Source: Chromera velia (lineage: Eukaryota; Sar; Chromeraceae). From it: 13,056 bases of DNA. How positions within the stretch are numbered: position 1 is the stretch's first letter; the number at the start of each line of letters is the position of its first letter. Positions 1 through 7,559 of the stretch are shown in pieces. The position numbers and the translations under genes are program-made. The stretch is taken from the NCBI GenBank assembly GCA_018398765.1, contig JAHBMJ010003125.1:1-13056 (forward strand), read 5' to 3'. Under the pieces are notes generated by a model that made no database searches, had not been told where the DNA came from, and was given only the letters and a program-made list of their open reading frames with translations.

Positions 1-2
1 AC

Positions 3-167
3 ATGAGGGCAGATAGACAGACCAAGCTCATGTTAGAGCACTGCAATGGTAACGTTCCTTCCACTGCGAAAGTTGTGAAGAAAGAGAAAGCAGGAGCACG
101 TGTTAAGAAGATTGACTTTGCGAAGCGATCGAGCATGTGTATGAGAGTCAGTCGGCGTTCTGGGTAG
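3..167 (+). CDS. Edge open frame, unidentified
   Basis: This frame is open from the left edge and ends at TAG 165-167, giving 54 codons. The ATG at position 3 may be internal to a longer protein that begins outside the window. The product is basic, with a Lys/Arg cluster (VVKKEKAGARVKK) near its middle, and matches no family I recognise. The DNA after the stop (168-470) has no long plus-strand frame and would fit a 3' UTR. It lies outside the nested transposons, so it is one of two places where a host exon could be present. An open frame this short can also arise by chance. Confidence 0.3.
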   Translation: MRADRQTKLMLEHCNGNVPSTAKVVKKEKAGARVKKIDFAKRSSMCMRVSRRSG

Positions 168-470
168 ACAGATGGCTCTGTATTTGTTCCTTCGTCTGTG
201 CCTCAGTCAGGGGGTGATTGTGATGAGCCATGCCAAGCTGCATGCATGTATGTGCATGCTTCTTCATGCAATTTGAATTAATTGCAATCAATAGTAGCAT
301 GCTCATAAAACGTGATGAGATGAAACGGCTGAATAATGAAAGGAACGGGAATATGCAATGCATCCCGTCCTTCAGTCTTTCCCTGTAAAAAGATCTTAAG
401 AGACTCTAATGATAAGCTTCTAGTTGATAAGATCTAGTGGCTTCTAGGGTCTTTCAGGTTGCTGCTAAGG
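168..470. other. Non-coding flank, nothing identified
   Basis: This stretch lies outside the transposon complex. It contains TGCATG-rich sequence around 238-262 and no supported gene. The minus-strand frame 148-363 has no recognisable domain and is treated as chance. Confidence 0.5.
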
Positions 471-556
471 TTGAAACTAGGGTAATCCCCTTTTGAGAAC
501 TAGGGTTGAAACTAGGGTAATCCCCTTTTGAGAACTAGGGTTGAAACTAGGGTTGA
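471..556 (+). repeat. 35-bp tandem repeat, about 2.4 copies
   Basis: The unit starts TTGAAACTAGGG at 471, 506 and 541, so the period is 35 bp. Each full unit ends ...TTTTGAGAACTAGGG, and the third copy is truncated after TTGAAACTAGGG. The recurring CTAGGGTT resembles plant-type telomere sequence only loosely and is not a telomeric array. Confidence 0.85.
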
Positions 557-629
557 AAGATGTTTAAAACTTTGAGTTGAGTAATAAGTTTGCAAGGAAG
601 TTAGTTTAAAAGTACTTCTCAGGCTAAAA

Positions 630-664
630 GGTGCTCCTCTAGGTGCTCCTAGAGGTGCTCTAGG
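630..664. repeat. 12-bp GGTGCTCC repeat with perfect hairpin
   Basis: GGTGCTC recurs at 630, 642 and 654 with a 12-bp spacing. Within it CCTCTAGG (636-643) and CCTAGAGG (648-655) form a perfect 8-bp stem around a TGCT loop. Just downstream an A-run (678-691) and a T-run (706-718) form another potential foldback. Confidence 0.7.
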
Positions 665-738
665 AAATCCTTCATAGAAAAAAAAAAAAAATCTGGAAAG
701 GTCTATTTTTTTTTTTTTACCACTATGCGTCGCCTAGG

Positions 739-841
739 TGACACTTCGATCGAAATCATATGAAAGACTTCCGAAAGACTTTTTGGAAGACTAAAATGAA
801 ATCAGATCGATCACCGAATCACAAGAAAGCTGCATGCTCCT
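739..841 (+). repeat. 5' LTR of outer element, left part (split)
   Basis: Positions 741-841 match 12511-12611 with only a few transitions and one transversion. The start TGACACTTCG corresponds to TGTTACACTTCG in the 3' copy, with two bases missing. The copy is interrupted at 841 by the DNA transposon; CT at 840-841 is the left target duplication. Confidence 0.65.
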
Positions 842-1097
842 CCCTAATGAATTGGGAGTTGAATTGGGCGTCAAATTGGTAGTACTACCAATTTTTTACC
901 GCCAGTAACTCCCAATTTTAAAAAATTGGTACCTAGTCTAGTGAAAGAAGTACATGGAGTTTGAAGCTAAAATTTTGTATATGGGCTAGGCAGTGGCTTA
1001 CTAGTCTCTAGCCGCAGTCATTAGACTCTAATTCATTACTAGGGACAAATTCTATGAACACTTAGAGTCACCTAAAAATTGGGAGTTACCAATTTTT
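842..1097 (+). repeat. Left terminal inverted repeat
   Basis: Positions 842-1047 pair with the complement of 5135-4934, and 1043-1097 pair with the complement of 2327-2262. The right arm is therefore the same TIR with a retroelement inside it. Repeated short motifs (AATTGG, CCAATTTTT, AATTGGTAGTACTACCAATT at 875-894) make the TIR internally palindromic. Confidence 0.88.
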
Positions 1098-1387
1098 AAA
1101 TAGAAATTTTTTAGGACCGCCGAAAAAAAAAATAGTAGTACAAAAAAAAAAAATGGGACTCAACTTGAAACTTTTGTTTTGTGTGTCATAGTGCACCGCT
1201 AACGCAATGCAAAACGGACAGTGAATAGCTCTACACAAGCTGCATGTACCAGTATAAAAAATAGAGCGAAAATCGATCCAACTGACCATGTAAGCCTACC
1301 AGAATTCATAATCCCTCCATATTCAAACAGCAGGGTTTCACAGGAATTTTCCCTTTATTGTTTCTGCTTTTCTTTTCCATCTTACAG
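1098..1387 (+). other. Transposon internal region upstream of exons
   Basis: The region opens with A-rich tracts (1123-1132, 1142-1153). A frame at 1221-1460 contains a plausible peptide (KIDPTDHVSLPEFIIPPYSN), possibly an earlier transposase exon. A strong pyrimidine tract ending in CTTACAG at 1387 looks like a 3' splice site. No domain is recognised. Confidence 0.35.
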
Positions 1388-1647
1388 TCCGTTCAACATA
1401 ATATTTTACATATCGCAGATGCGAAAAAAGAGCGGGGACTTTTTCTTGTTTGGGCAGTGAATGAGAAGAAGCTCTTTCAGATGGAAGAATTGAATTCGTT
1501 TCTGTTTGATTCAGATATATGGCGAAAAAACAGGGCTGCCCCCTACTTAGTGGGTCCAAGGGATTCCAAAAAACAATAGAAAGATTAAATTGGGGGCTGG
1601 AGATGTCAGACACGTTTTTTCTTGCGTGGTTGAGTTCATGGAAAAAA
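1388..1647 (+). pseudogene. Possible upstream transposase exon
   Basis: After the apparent 3' splice site at 1387 the frame is open to TAG at 1577-1579. It encodes a charged segment that includes KKERGLFLVWAVNEKKLFQM. From about 1600 another frame reads a short segment ending near EFMEK before a possible GT donor at about 1648. Splicing there to the acceptor at 1709 would give an intron of about 62 nt, but the frames do not join cleanly. I infer a degraded exon of the transposase gene completed at 1710-2066. I could not recognise catalytic residues. It may instead be intronic sequence that happens to be open. Confidence 0.3.
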
Positions 1648-1709
1648 GGTGCCTAGACATTTTTTTTGCAAAGAACCCTCCTGCTTATTCTTTTTACTTG
1701 TATTTGTAG

Positions 1710-2066
1710 ATCCTTTCTACGTTGATAGGTTCAATCACGGATGAGAAACTTACAGAGCTGAAGACGGTGATAAAGACTTGGCAAGACCTTTTTTGCAAGT
1801 CTTATGGGTGGGCGGTCCCGAAGACTCACTTCTACTCGCACTTCCCGGTGTGGATCCGCCGGTTTGGGGGGTTGAACACAGCGAAATGCTACAGCTTTGA
1901 ATCGTATCATAAGAAGGTTTGCAAACATTTTGTCCTACAGGGAGAACGTTATTCATATGATTGTTTTATTCTGGAAGATTTGGTTTTTGCGTGGTTGTGC
2001 AAAAGAAAGAAAGCCATGCAAGCATATTTTGCCGATGTATCACTCCGGGAGGGACTTCAAGCATGA
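1710..2066 (+). CDS. Transposase C-terminal exon, CMC/KDZ-like
   Basis: A pyrimidine-rich tract ending in TTTGTAG (1703-1709) looks like a 3' splice acceptor. The frame is then open for 118 codons to TGA 2064-2066. There is no upstream ATG in frame, which supports an internal exon start rather than a true N-terminus. The segment PKTHFYSHFPVWIRRFGG followed by SFESYHKKVCKH has the pattern P-K-x-H-x3-H-x-P-x2-I-x2-FG then FE-x2-HK. This pattern is typical of the C-terminal region of CMC-type and KDZ-type transposases, after the catalytic domain. The expected catalytic part is far longer than the DNA left here, so the protein is truncated and probably inactive. The exon sits between the TIRs of the 842-5135 element and is presumed to be its own transposase. 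Confidence 0.65.
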   Translation: MLSTLIGSITDEKLTELKTVIKTWQDLFCKSYGWAVPKTHFYSHFPVWIRRFGGLNTAKCYSFESYHKKVCKHFVLQGERYSYDCFILEDLVFAWLCKRKKAMQAYFADVSLREGLQA

Positions 2067-2261
2067 ATAACACTATGAAACTATACAAACTTATGGATTT
2101 ATGAAGTTCTGTGCAGCCGCAACACTGTTCTATTACAGCGTTCTTTCTTTCTATATATATTTTACTTTCTAGGAAAAGTTATAAAATTGGTAGTCAAAAA
2201 AAAAAAGGGATGTTGATTTTCTTAAAAATTGGTAGTCTAGATTGGTAGTTAGTCTTAGAAA
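2067..2261 (+). other. Transposon 3' region
   Basis: AT-rich sequence between the transposase stop and the inner end of the right TIR. It has a TATATAT stretch at 2153-2160 and short repeats of AATTGGTAGT near 2186, 2228 and 2241 that echo the TIR. No gene is seen. Confidence 0.5.
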
Positions 2262-2327
2262 AAAATTGGTAACAGTTAAACTCCTGATTTTTAGGTGACT
2301 CTAAGTGTTCATAGAATTTGTTCCTAG
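2262..2327 (-). repeat. Right TIR, inner fragment
   Basis: This is the complement of 1043-1097, with a small insertion in the GGAGTT...ACCAATTTTT part. It ends at CCTAG (2323-2327), which is the left target duplication of the nested retroelement. The remaining TIR resumes at 4934. Confidence 0.87.
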
Positions 2328-2636
2328 ACTAGAGACCTAAGGGAAAATGAATATGCACACTGCCTGCTAGAGGTAGGTCATTCTGTCAGAGTTCTTGATG
2401 GAAAGTCTGTGTTCAAAGAGACAGGTTGCTAGATCAACTCACGAATCAATTTGGCAAGATCTGATCTCAACAAGACCTGGCATGCACCCGGAAAATGGCA
2501 TGCACACGAATGTGTACGGCGATCAATCAAATTTGTATGGAAGCGATTACCCCGTGGCTGGCCTCGGACGCTCAGCCCGGTAGGTCCAGACGTGCGACTC
2601 ACGGCCCACAGCAGGCTGGGACCCTATAGTTCAACT
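2328..2636 (-). repeat. 3' LTR of nested retroelement
   Basis: This copy is 309 bp and aligns with 4615-4933 at about 28 mismatches, all of them transitions. One 10-bp indel separates them: the other copy carries an extra GTCGGACTCA. Confidence 0.88.
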
Positions 2637-2646
2637 CCCCCCCTCG
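2637..2646 (-). promoter_or_regulatory. Polypurine tract of nested retroelement
   Basis: On the minus strand this reads CGAGGGGGGG and abuts the 3' LTR. That is the position and composition expected of the plus-strand primer of an LTR retrotransposon. Confidence 0.7.
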
Positions 2647-3048
2647 ATTACGTTTCTGTGCAAAGAGAACGAGATCGAAACACAAGAGAGAAAAACAAAG
2701 GGAAGAAACAGTTGCTTGCTCTAACTAACTACGCTTCAAAGGCTTCAACCCCCCTGTTCTTGCCTTAAGTTCTCAACAGGAATCAAATGAAAGCAATCAT
2801 GGAGAAAGAGCGGAATTACACAGTGTAACTTTCTGTGTGCAACAGACTGATCATCTTTAAAGGCAGAATTACAGCAATGCAAGCAACCGATCATCTTCAA
2901 AGGTGGAATTATAGTCACACATACTGCATGCACAAAAGTAACCAGTTATCTTTCATTTCAATGTCATTGGATAGATGCGTGTTCAAATTTCCATCCTTTC
3001 GGATCCTTTCCTAAGGAACAAGGCACATGCAACGGAAAGAGAAGAAAT
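2647..3048 (-). other. Non-coding 3' internal region of nested retroelement
   Basis: This lies between the gag remnant and the polypurine tract. It contains two copies of a 40-bp repeat that include GATCATCTTYAAAGG at 2849 and 2889, again differing mainly by transitions. I see no coding. Confidence 0.55.
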
Positions 3049-4570
3049 TCACATGCAGTTTGCAAAGCAAGCCATCCATGCTTCCTGATCGGCAGGATTC
3101 GACATATCGAAAATCCGACGCTCCCCTTGCTGCCCCCTCTCTGTCTCTTCAGTGTCTGTCCTACCCTCAACAACTAGAGCATCTTCCTCCAGCTCTGCGT
3201 TGGTGTATTCTACGATTGGCAAACTTTGGATCCAGGCAGGAGGCTGCTCGAACACCATATCAACAATTAAAGCCGCCACCATAGTGAATGGCCTCGTTGG
3301 TTTCTGCTTCATAGGATGTGACTGTCATTCTCACTTTCTCCCGGGTCATCTTTGTTGTCTCTCTACTGCTGTCCCCTTCTTTCTTGTCTTCTTGCATCTT
3401 CAACATCGTGGAAGCGATGCTGTCGATGTCAACCTTGGAGAGAAACTGTCCCCCCTTCTGGCCTGAAGATTGGGAAGACTGGCTTTGCTATTTGTCATCA
3501 GACTGCTGCTGCCCTTGATGGGACTGCTGCTCCCTCTGCTGTCGATTCTTCCGGTTGTTGCTTCTTCCAATGTTCCCGCTGCCAGAACCTTTCACTAGAC
3601 CTTTCATCTTCTTACTCCACTTCCGAGAGAAGTCGGTAAGCATTTGGACCCTCTCAGGATCCATTGACTGAATGTCCCTGGAAAAGTCAGTTGCAACAAT
3701 TAACTGCTGAAGACTGGTGCCGGAGGACCCGCTGGTGTTGTCATATGCCCCGTCCTTGTGGTACTTGGAAACCTCAATCTCCCTCTTCTTCACACTGGTG
3801 TCGCTGGAGCTGCAAAGACGGAGATTTCCAGACGAAACGGATATAACCCACTCAAGGCGGGTATGCTTCTGATCTAGGGTCGCCATGGCCTTCTCGATAA
3901 CCTCTTGTATGTACTTCCAGCTGTGCTTGACGGAAACTGGATCGCCGGTACCTTCAACCTGCTTCTTCGGCTTAGTACGGGCAAGGGCCTTGATCTCTTC
4001 AGGGAGGAGAGACCAGAACTTGACCCCCACGACGAAGTCGGCGGGCTCCAGAGACCGGCTTTTCAAATCTGCAAGCAACTCTTTGTAGGCAAAGTACTTC
4101 TCTTTGAAGGACAGAGAGAGCGCGACTCTAACAAGTATGATCTCGATGATGAGGGTGACAAAGGACTCGAAAGTTGCCCACACCGTCTCCTTCTGCAGGT
4201 CCGGAGAAAGCTGCGTGTTGTCGCCAGAGAGAGTCTGCAAAAACTTCTCTGCCCAGTCGCGAAGACGGTCTTCGAAGTCTGCAAGTTCCTCGCCAGCCTG
4301 CCTAACCGGAAGGACATGTTGAGGATCAGAAGCCAGAGATACAGTCCGTCTCTGGAGGGCCTTGTCTACGAGGAACGAAGAAACCTCGATCGCTCCTTTG
4401 AGCTTTCAGAATCCAGCATAGCTGGTATACTCTTTGGCCCACAGTTGAAGCAACTCAAGATAATCTTCAGACGAGTTGACTTACTGCCTTTGTGACGGCT
4501 CGTCAGAAGTGAACTTCAGATTGGAAGAAGTGGAAGGATTTATCTGATGACAAGATACAACAATAATTGT
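3049..4570 (-). pseudogene. Retrotransposon gag pseudogene
   Basis: One minus-strand frame is recoverable over about 500 codons. It has TAA near 4461, TGA near 4407 and TAG at 3488, followed by a one-base shift near 3290, after which the frame closes at 3049. The longest clean piece (4240 down to 3488, 250 codons) starts at TTG, so it is not a true start; no N-terminal ATG is seen. Visible features are an acidic helical segment (EELADFEDRLRDWAEKF), a capsid-like stretch (FWSLLPEEIKALARTKPKK followed by W-x2-I-x2-VIEKA), and a Ser/Gly/Arg/Gln-rich basic tail before an acidic C-terminal part. No CCHC zinc knuckle is present. The family is inferred from layout and the capsid-like pattern, not from a named match. 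TAG 3488 lies in a Gln-rich run and TAA 4461 follows QRQ, so both probably replace Gln codons. Confidence 0.65.
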
Positions 4571-4614
4571 TCAAAAAGGAACACAAAGAGAAGAGAGACC
4601 TTCCTGTTAACCGC

Positions 4615-4933
4615 ACTAGAGACCTAAAGGAAAATGAATATGCACACTGCCCGCTAGAGGCAGGTCATCCTGTCAGAGCTCTTGATGGAAAGTCTATGTT
4701 CAAAGAGACAGGTCGCTAGATCAATTCACGAATCAATTTGGCAAGATCTGATCTCAACAAGACCTAGCATGTACTTGGAAAATGGCATGCACACAAATAT
4801 GTGCGGCGATCAGTCGAATTCGCATGGAAGCGATTACCCTGCGGCTGGCCTCGGACGCTCGGCCCGGTGGGTCTAGACGCGCGACTCAGTCGGACTCACA
4901 GCTCACAGCAGGCTGGGACCCTATAGTTTAACT
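4615..4933 (-). repeat. 5' LTR of nested retroelement
   Basis: This copy is 319 bp, the partner of 2328-2636. Its inner end on the minus strand is ...GGTCTCTAGT, followed by GCGGTTAACAGG, which is not a convincing tRNA primer site. Confidence 0.87.
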
Positions 4934-5135
4934 CCTAGTAATGAATTAGAGTCTAATGACTACGGTTTGAGACTAGTGAGCCCCTGTCTAGCCCGTACAC
5001 AAAATTTTAGCTTCAAACTCTATGTACTTCTTTTACTAGACTAGGTACTAATTTTTTAAAATTGGGAGTTACTGGCGGTAAAAAATTGGTAGTACTACCA
5101 ATTCGACACCCAATTCAACTCCCGATTCATTAGGG
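4934..5135 (-). repeat. Right TIR, outer fragment
   Basis: This is the complement of 842-1047 with about 14 mismatches in about 204 bp, about 12 of them transitions. It starts with the second CCTAG target duplication (4934-4938) and ends with ATTCATTAGGG at 5135. Confidence 0.88.
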
Positions 5136-5260
5136 CTGACACTGATCGAGTCTGTCACTAGGGATTGACCTGAACCACTCCAGCGACATCAAGCCCTGAA
5201 GACCCTTGAACCTCTATAAGCACTCATCAATGCCAACCCCTCTAAGTAAACCTTAATACG
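5136..5260 (+). repeat. 5' LTR of outer element, right part
   Basis: The CT duplication (5136-5137) is followed by sequence matching 12612-12730 through ...TAAACCTTAA. The last four bases (TACG) correspond to the CAACA end of the 3' copy. Confidence 0.65.
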
Positions 5261-5273
5261 TGGTAACGCCTAG
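5261..5273 (+). promoter_or_regulatory. Candidate primer-binding site
   Basis: TGGTAACGCCTAG directly follows the 5' LTR. TGG is the complement of the tRNA CCA end, so the position is right. I cannot match the rest to a specific tRNA by eye. Confidence 0.4.
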
Positions 5274-5660
5274 CTTGAGATCAACAAGATCAAAGAGCTG
5301 AGCAAACAAAGACCAACCTTCTCTGCTGAACAACAACTATTCTGTAAGCAACGCAGACCACCTTCTTCATCTAGAGAAGGTTTATCCAGAGGAAACCAGA
5401 ACGCTGTGATCATCTACACGTATACTACAGGAGCCTACACCTGCGAGCCATCAACTCAAACCTCCACTTGTACGCCCTCGACTTGGCCGTCCCTTTGGTG
5501 TCCTGTACCTGGAAAAAGAAGAAGCAGGACCACATCACGAAGCGCTGCTGAAATTTTTGACGGAACTCCACTTCTCATCCTCCGCCAAATTTCCGTATCG
5601 AGCAGAACCACACCATGAAGCACTGCTAAAATCAGATAGAACCGGGTCTCCACTTTAGAA
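5274..5660 (+). other. Leader region of outer element
   Basis: No recognisable gene. A frame at 5406-5618 is open for 70 codons but is Thr/Ser-rich with no domain. By position this would be the untranslated leader before gag. Confidence 0.4.
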
Positions 5661-6208
5661 TCTGTCCTTTTTGTGAATTTCACACACTTTACCTGAGAGT
5701 GAATTTGACCTTTCTCCATTTTTCTGCAAACGGCGAAGCCTTGCCCTTTCTGTTAATTTCACGCATTCTACCTGAGAGTGAATTTGACCTCTCTCCATTC
5801 TTCTGTAAACGGCGAAGCCCTGCTCTTTCTGTTAATTTCATGCATTCTACCTGAGAGTGATTTTTCATTCTTGTGAGAACGGCGAAGCCCTACCCTTTCT
5901 GCCGCCCAGTGTTAATTTTACGCATTCTACTTGAGAGTGAATTTGACTTTTCTTCATTCTTATGAGAACGGCAAAGCCCTGCCCTTTCTGTTAATTTTAC
6001 GTATTCTACTTGAGAGTGAATTCGACTTTTCTTCATTCTTATGAGAACGGCGAAGCCCTACCCTTTCTGTTAATTTTACGTATTCTACCTGAGAGTGAAT
6101 TTGACTTTTCTTTATTCTTATACGAGCTGCGAAGCCCTGCCCTTTCTGTGAATTTCACACGTTCTATCTGACAGTAAACTATACTCATCCTTCTGTGTAA
6201 GGCATAGC
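5661..6208 (+). repeat. 79-bp tandem array, seven copies
   Basis: The anchor GAGAGTGA recurs at 5695, 5774, 5853, 5933, 6012 and 6091, with a degenerate seventh (GACAGTAA) at 6170, so the spacing is 79, 79, 80, 79, 79 and 79 bp. Each unit contains a CTTTCTGTTAATTT block, CATTCTACCT, the anchor, and ACGGCGAAGCCC. The period is not a multiple of three and all frames contain stops, so the array is non-coding. It ends about 20 bp before the gag ATG, so it could act as leader or promoter DNA of the retroelement. Confidence 0.93.
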
Positions 6209-6572
6209 ATTAAAGGAGAAGAACCAAATATGGCTCCAAAGCCTCAGCCCAAGAAAAAACTGACGGAGTAACAAAAAGCACCAGAGAAAAATAAGAAAAG
6301 CAACCCTGACGAATTTTACGAAATGGACGCGTCTCTTCAGCTTGCTGAAAAACCCAAGAAAGTAATTAAGGAGCCACTGAAAAAGAAGGAAAAAGGGGAA
6401 ATCTTCGAATAACAAAAATTGAAACAATAAGGAAAAGGAAACATAAAAGGAGGTGGAGAGTCAAGACGAACAAATAAAAAAAAACGAAATACAAGAGAAT
6501 GAGAAAGGGAAGGAAAGTAATAAGAAGAAAAGAAATGGAGAAGAGAGTGAAAGAGAATCAGATGAAGAAATG

Positions 6573-7559
6573 TAGTGACCATGTTCGATTTGATTTGATT
6601 TGATTTGATTTGATTTGAGGTAGGGCTTAAGCTCAAATCAAATATCCAGTCAGGGAGGACCTAGTGTTTAAAGCCCTATCAAATATAATCAAATATTTGA
6701 TCAATATGACTTTCAACCTCAAATATGAAGGTCCCAAAAAAACTTTTGCAAGTACCGAGCCATTATGCATGCTGATTCAAATGAAAAAACCTAAATCTTA
6801 ATGGTTTGCTCTCAAAAAAACAACGTTTTGAGCTGCACTGAAATTGACGTTTCACCCCTTTTTACTTCATGCAGAGGTAAACCGATCAGCTGAGCGTTTT
6901 CCCGAACAGTTGTGTTGACTTTTCTGGTGCTGGAACATCTTTTACAGCCCCCTTTTTGAACGTCTGCAAACATTTTACACCCCGTAAAGACATGTCACAC
7001 AATTCAACAGGGTCGAACAGGAAGAAAGAGGCATTTGTTTTTAGAGCCGGGTACGCAAAAAAAATATGGTCCGTGCAAAAGGGGGCAAATGTGATTCAGT
7101 GTCAGGTGAAAATACAAAGAGCCGAGGGGGAAGGCAAATCTATCAATTTTATGTTCTTAATCTCTATTAGTACTAGAGTGAGTCTCAGTGACTAGTGTAT
7201 ATACACTGCCACACAGGCATATTTTTTTTATGGAACTGATAAGTTATAATTTTATATGTATTTTTTTAAATTTTTGAAACACACATCAGAAATGTTCTGA
7301 TAACTATTATCATAAACTGATAAGTTGTAATTTTATATATATTTTTTTAAATTTTTGAAACACACATCAGAAAATGTTCAATATAACTATTGTCATGAGA
7401 AAAATGATGAGAGTGACAGTAAGTCAGTAACTCAGTGAAGAACCCTAAGAGGTTAACCTCAAGTCTTACCTCAAATATCAATTATTTGAGGTTGAAGCTC
7501 AAATCAAATTAAATTAAATCAAATCAAATCAAATATAATCAAATCAAACATAGTCACTA
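6573..7559. mobile_element. Non-autonomous hAT-type element
   Basis: The left end is TAGTGACCATGTTCGATTTG and the right end is the complement of TAGTGACTATGTTTGATTTG. AAGAAATG is duplicated at 6565-6572 and 7560-7567. An 8-bp duplication and a TAGNG-type terminus are hallmarks of the hAT superfamily. The TIRs run into imperfect (GATTT)n tracts. At 987 bp the element has no transposase; the open frame at 6956-7195 shows no BED finger or dimerisation domain. Removing it rejoins the gag frame exactly at ...GATGAAGAAATG, which confirms that it is an insertion. Confidence 0.9.
7231..7395. repeat. 81-bp tandem duplication inside hAT element
   Basis: Two copies run AACTGATAAGTT...GAAACACACATCAG, starting at 7234 and 7315. 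They are AT-rich and differ by a few substitutions and small indels. Confidence 0.85.

Larger units (their letters stand above)
2328..4933 (-). mobile_element. Nested gag-only LTR retrotransposon
   Basis: Direct repeats 2328-2636 and 4615-4933 bound this element and CCTAG flanks it on both sides (2323-2327, 4934-4938). Its insertion exactly splits the right TIR of the host transposon. It is oriented on the minus strand: gag runs leftward, and a purine tract (GAGGGGGGG, complement of 2637-2645) directly precedes the 3' LTR at 2636. At 2.6 kb it has room only for gag, and no reverse transcriptase, protease or integrase is visible. This resembles the terminal-repeat gag-only (TR-GAG) class described in plants, which depends on a partner for replication. 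Odd points: the LTRs read AGTT...TAGT instead of TG...CA, and no TGG primer site follows the 5' LTR. Confidence 0.85.
842..5135 (+). mobile_element. TIR DNA transposon with 2-bp CT duplication
   Basis: The termini are CCCTAATGAAT at 842 and its complement ATTCATTAGGG ending at 5135. The TIR is about 256 bp and its right arm is split by a later insertion. CT at 840-841 is repeated at 5136-5137. The uninterrupted target ...GCATGCTCCTGACACTG is preserved at 12605-12621, which fixes both ends to the base. Without the nested retroelement the transposon is about 1.68 kb. It holds the C-terminal part of a transposase on the plus strand (1710-2066), so it is probably a deletion derivative. A 2-bp duplication fits the CMC (CACTA/Mirage/Chapaev/Plavaka) group better than Zisupton-type KDZ elements, but the termini are not CACTA, so the family is left open. 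Confidence 0.88.

Noticed and set aside
471-556. Telomere-like CTAGGGTT repeats
   Set aside because: Period is 35 bp, not 6-8 bp; only scattered TAGGG motifs.
1338-1613. 91-codon minus-strand frame
   Set aside because: Antisense to the probable transposase exon; no domain.
3905-4495. 196-codon plus-strand frame
   Set aside because: Antisense shadow of the minus-strand gag pseudogene, which shows capsid-like features and matches the element's orientation.
842-5135. Two separate inverted-repeat elements (842-5135 and 1043-2327)
   Set aside because: The second apparent pair is the continuation of the same TIR, separated by the nested LTR element; the CCTAG duplication joins them.
5661-6208. 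CRISPR array
   Set aside because: The whole 79-bp unit is repeated with no unique spacers, in a eukaryotic retroelement.
6185-6636. Phe/Leu-rich minus-strand frames
   Set aside because: Antisense of the Lys/Glu-rich gag N-terminus; AAA/GAA codons read backwards as Phe codons.
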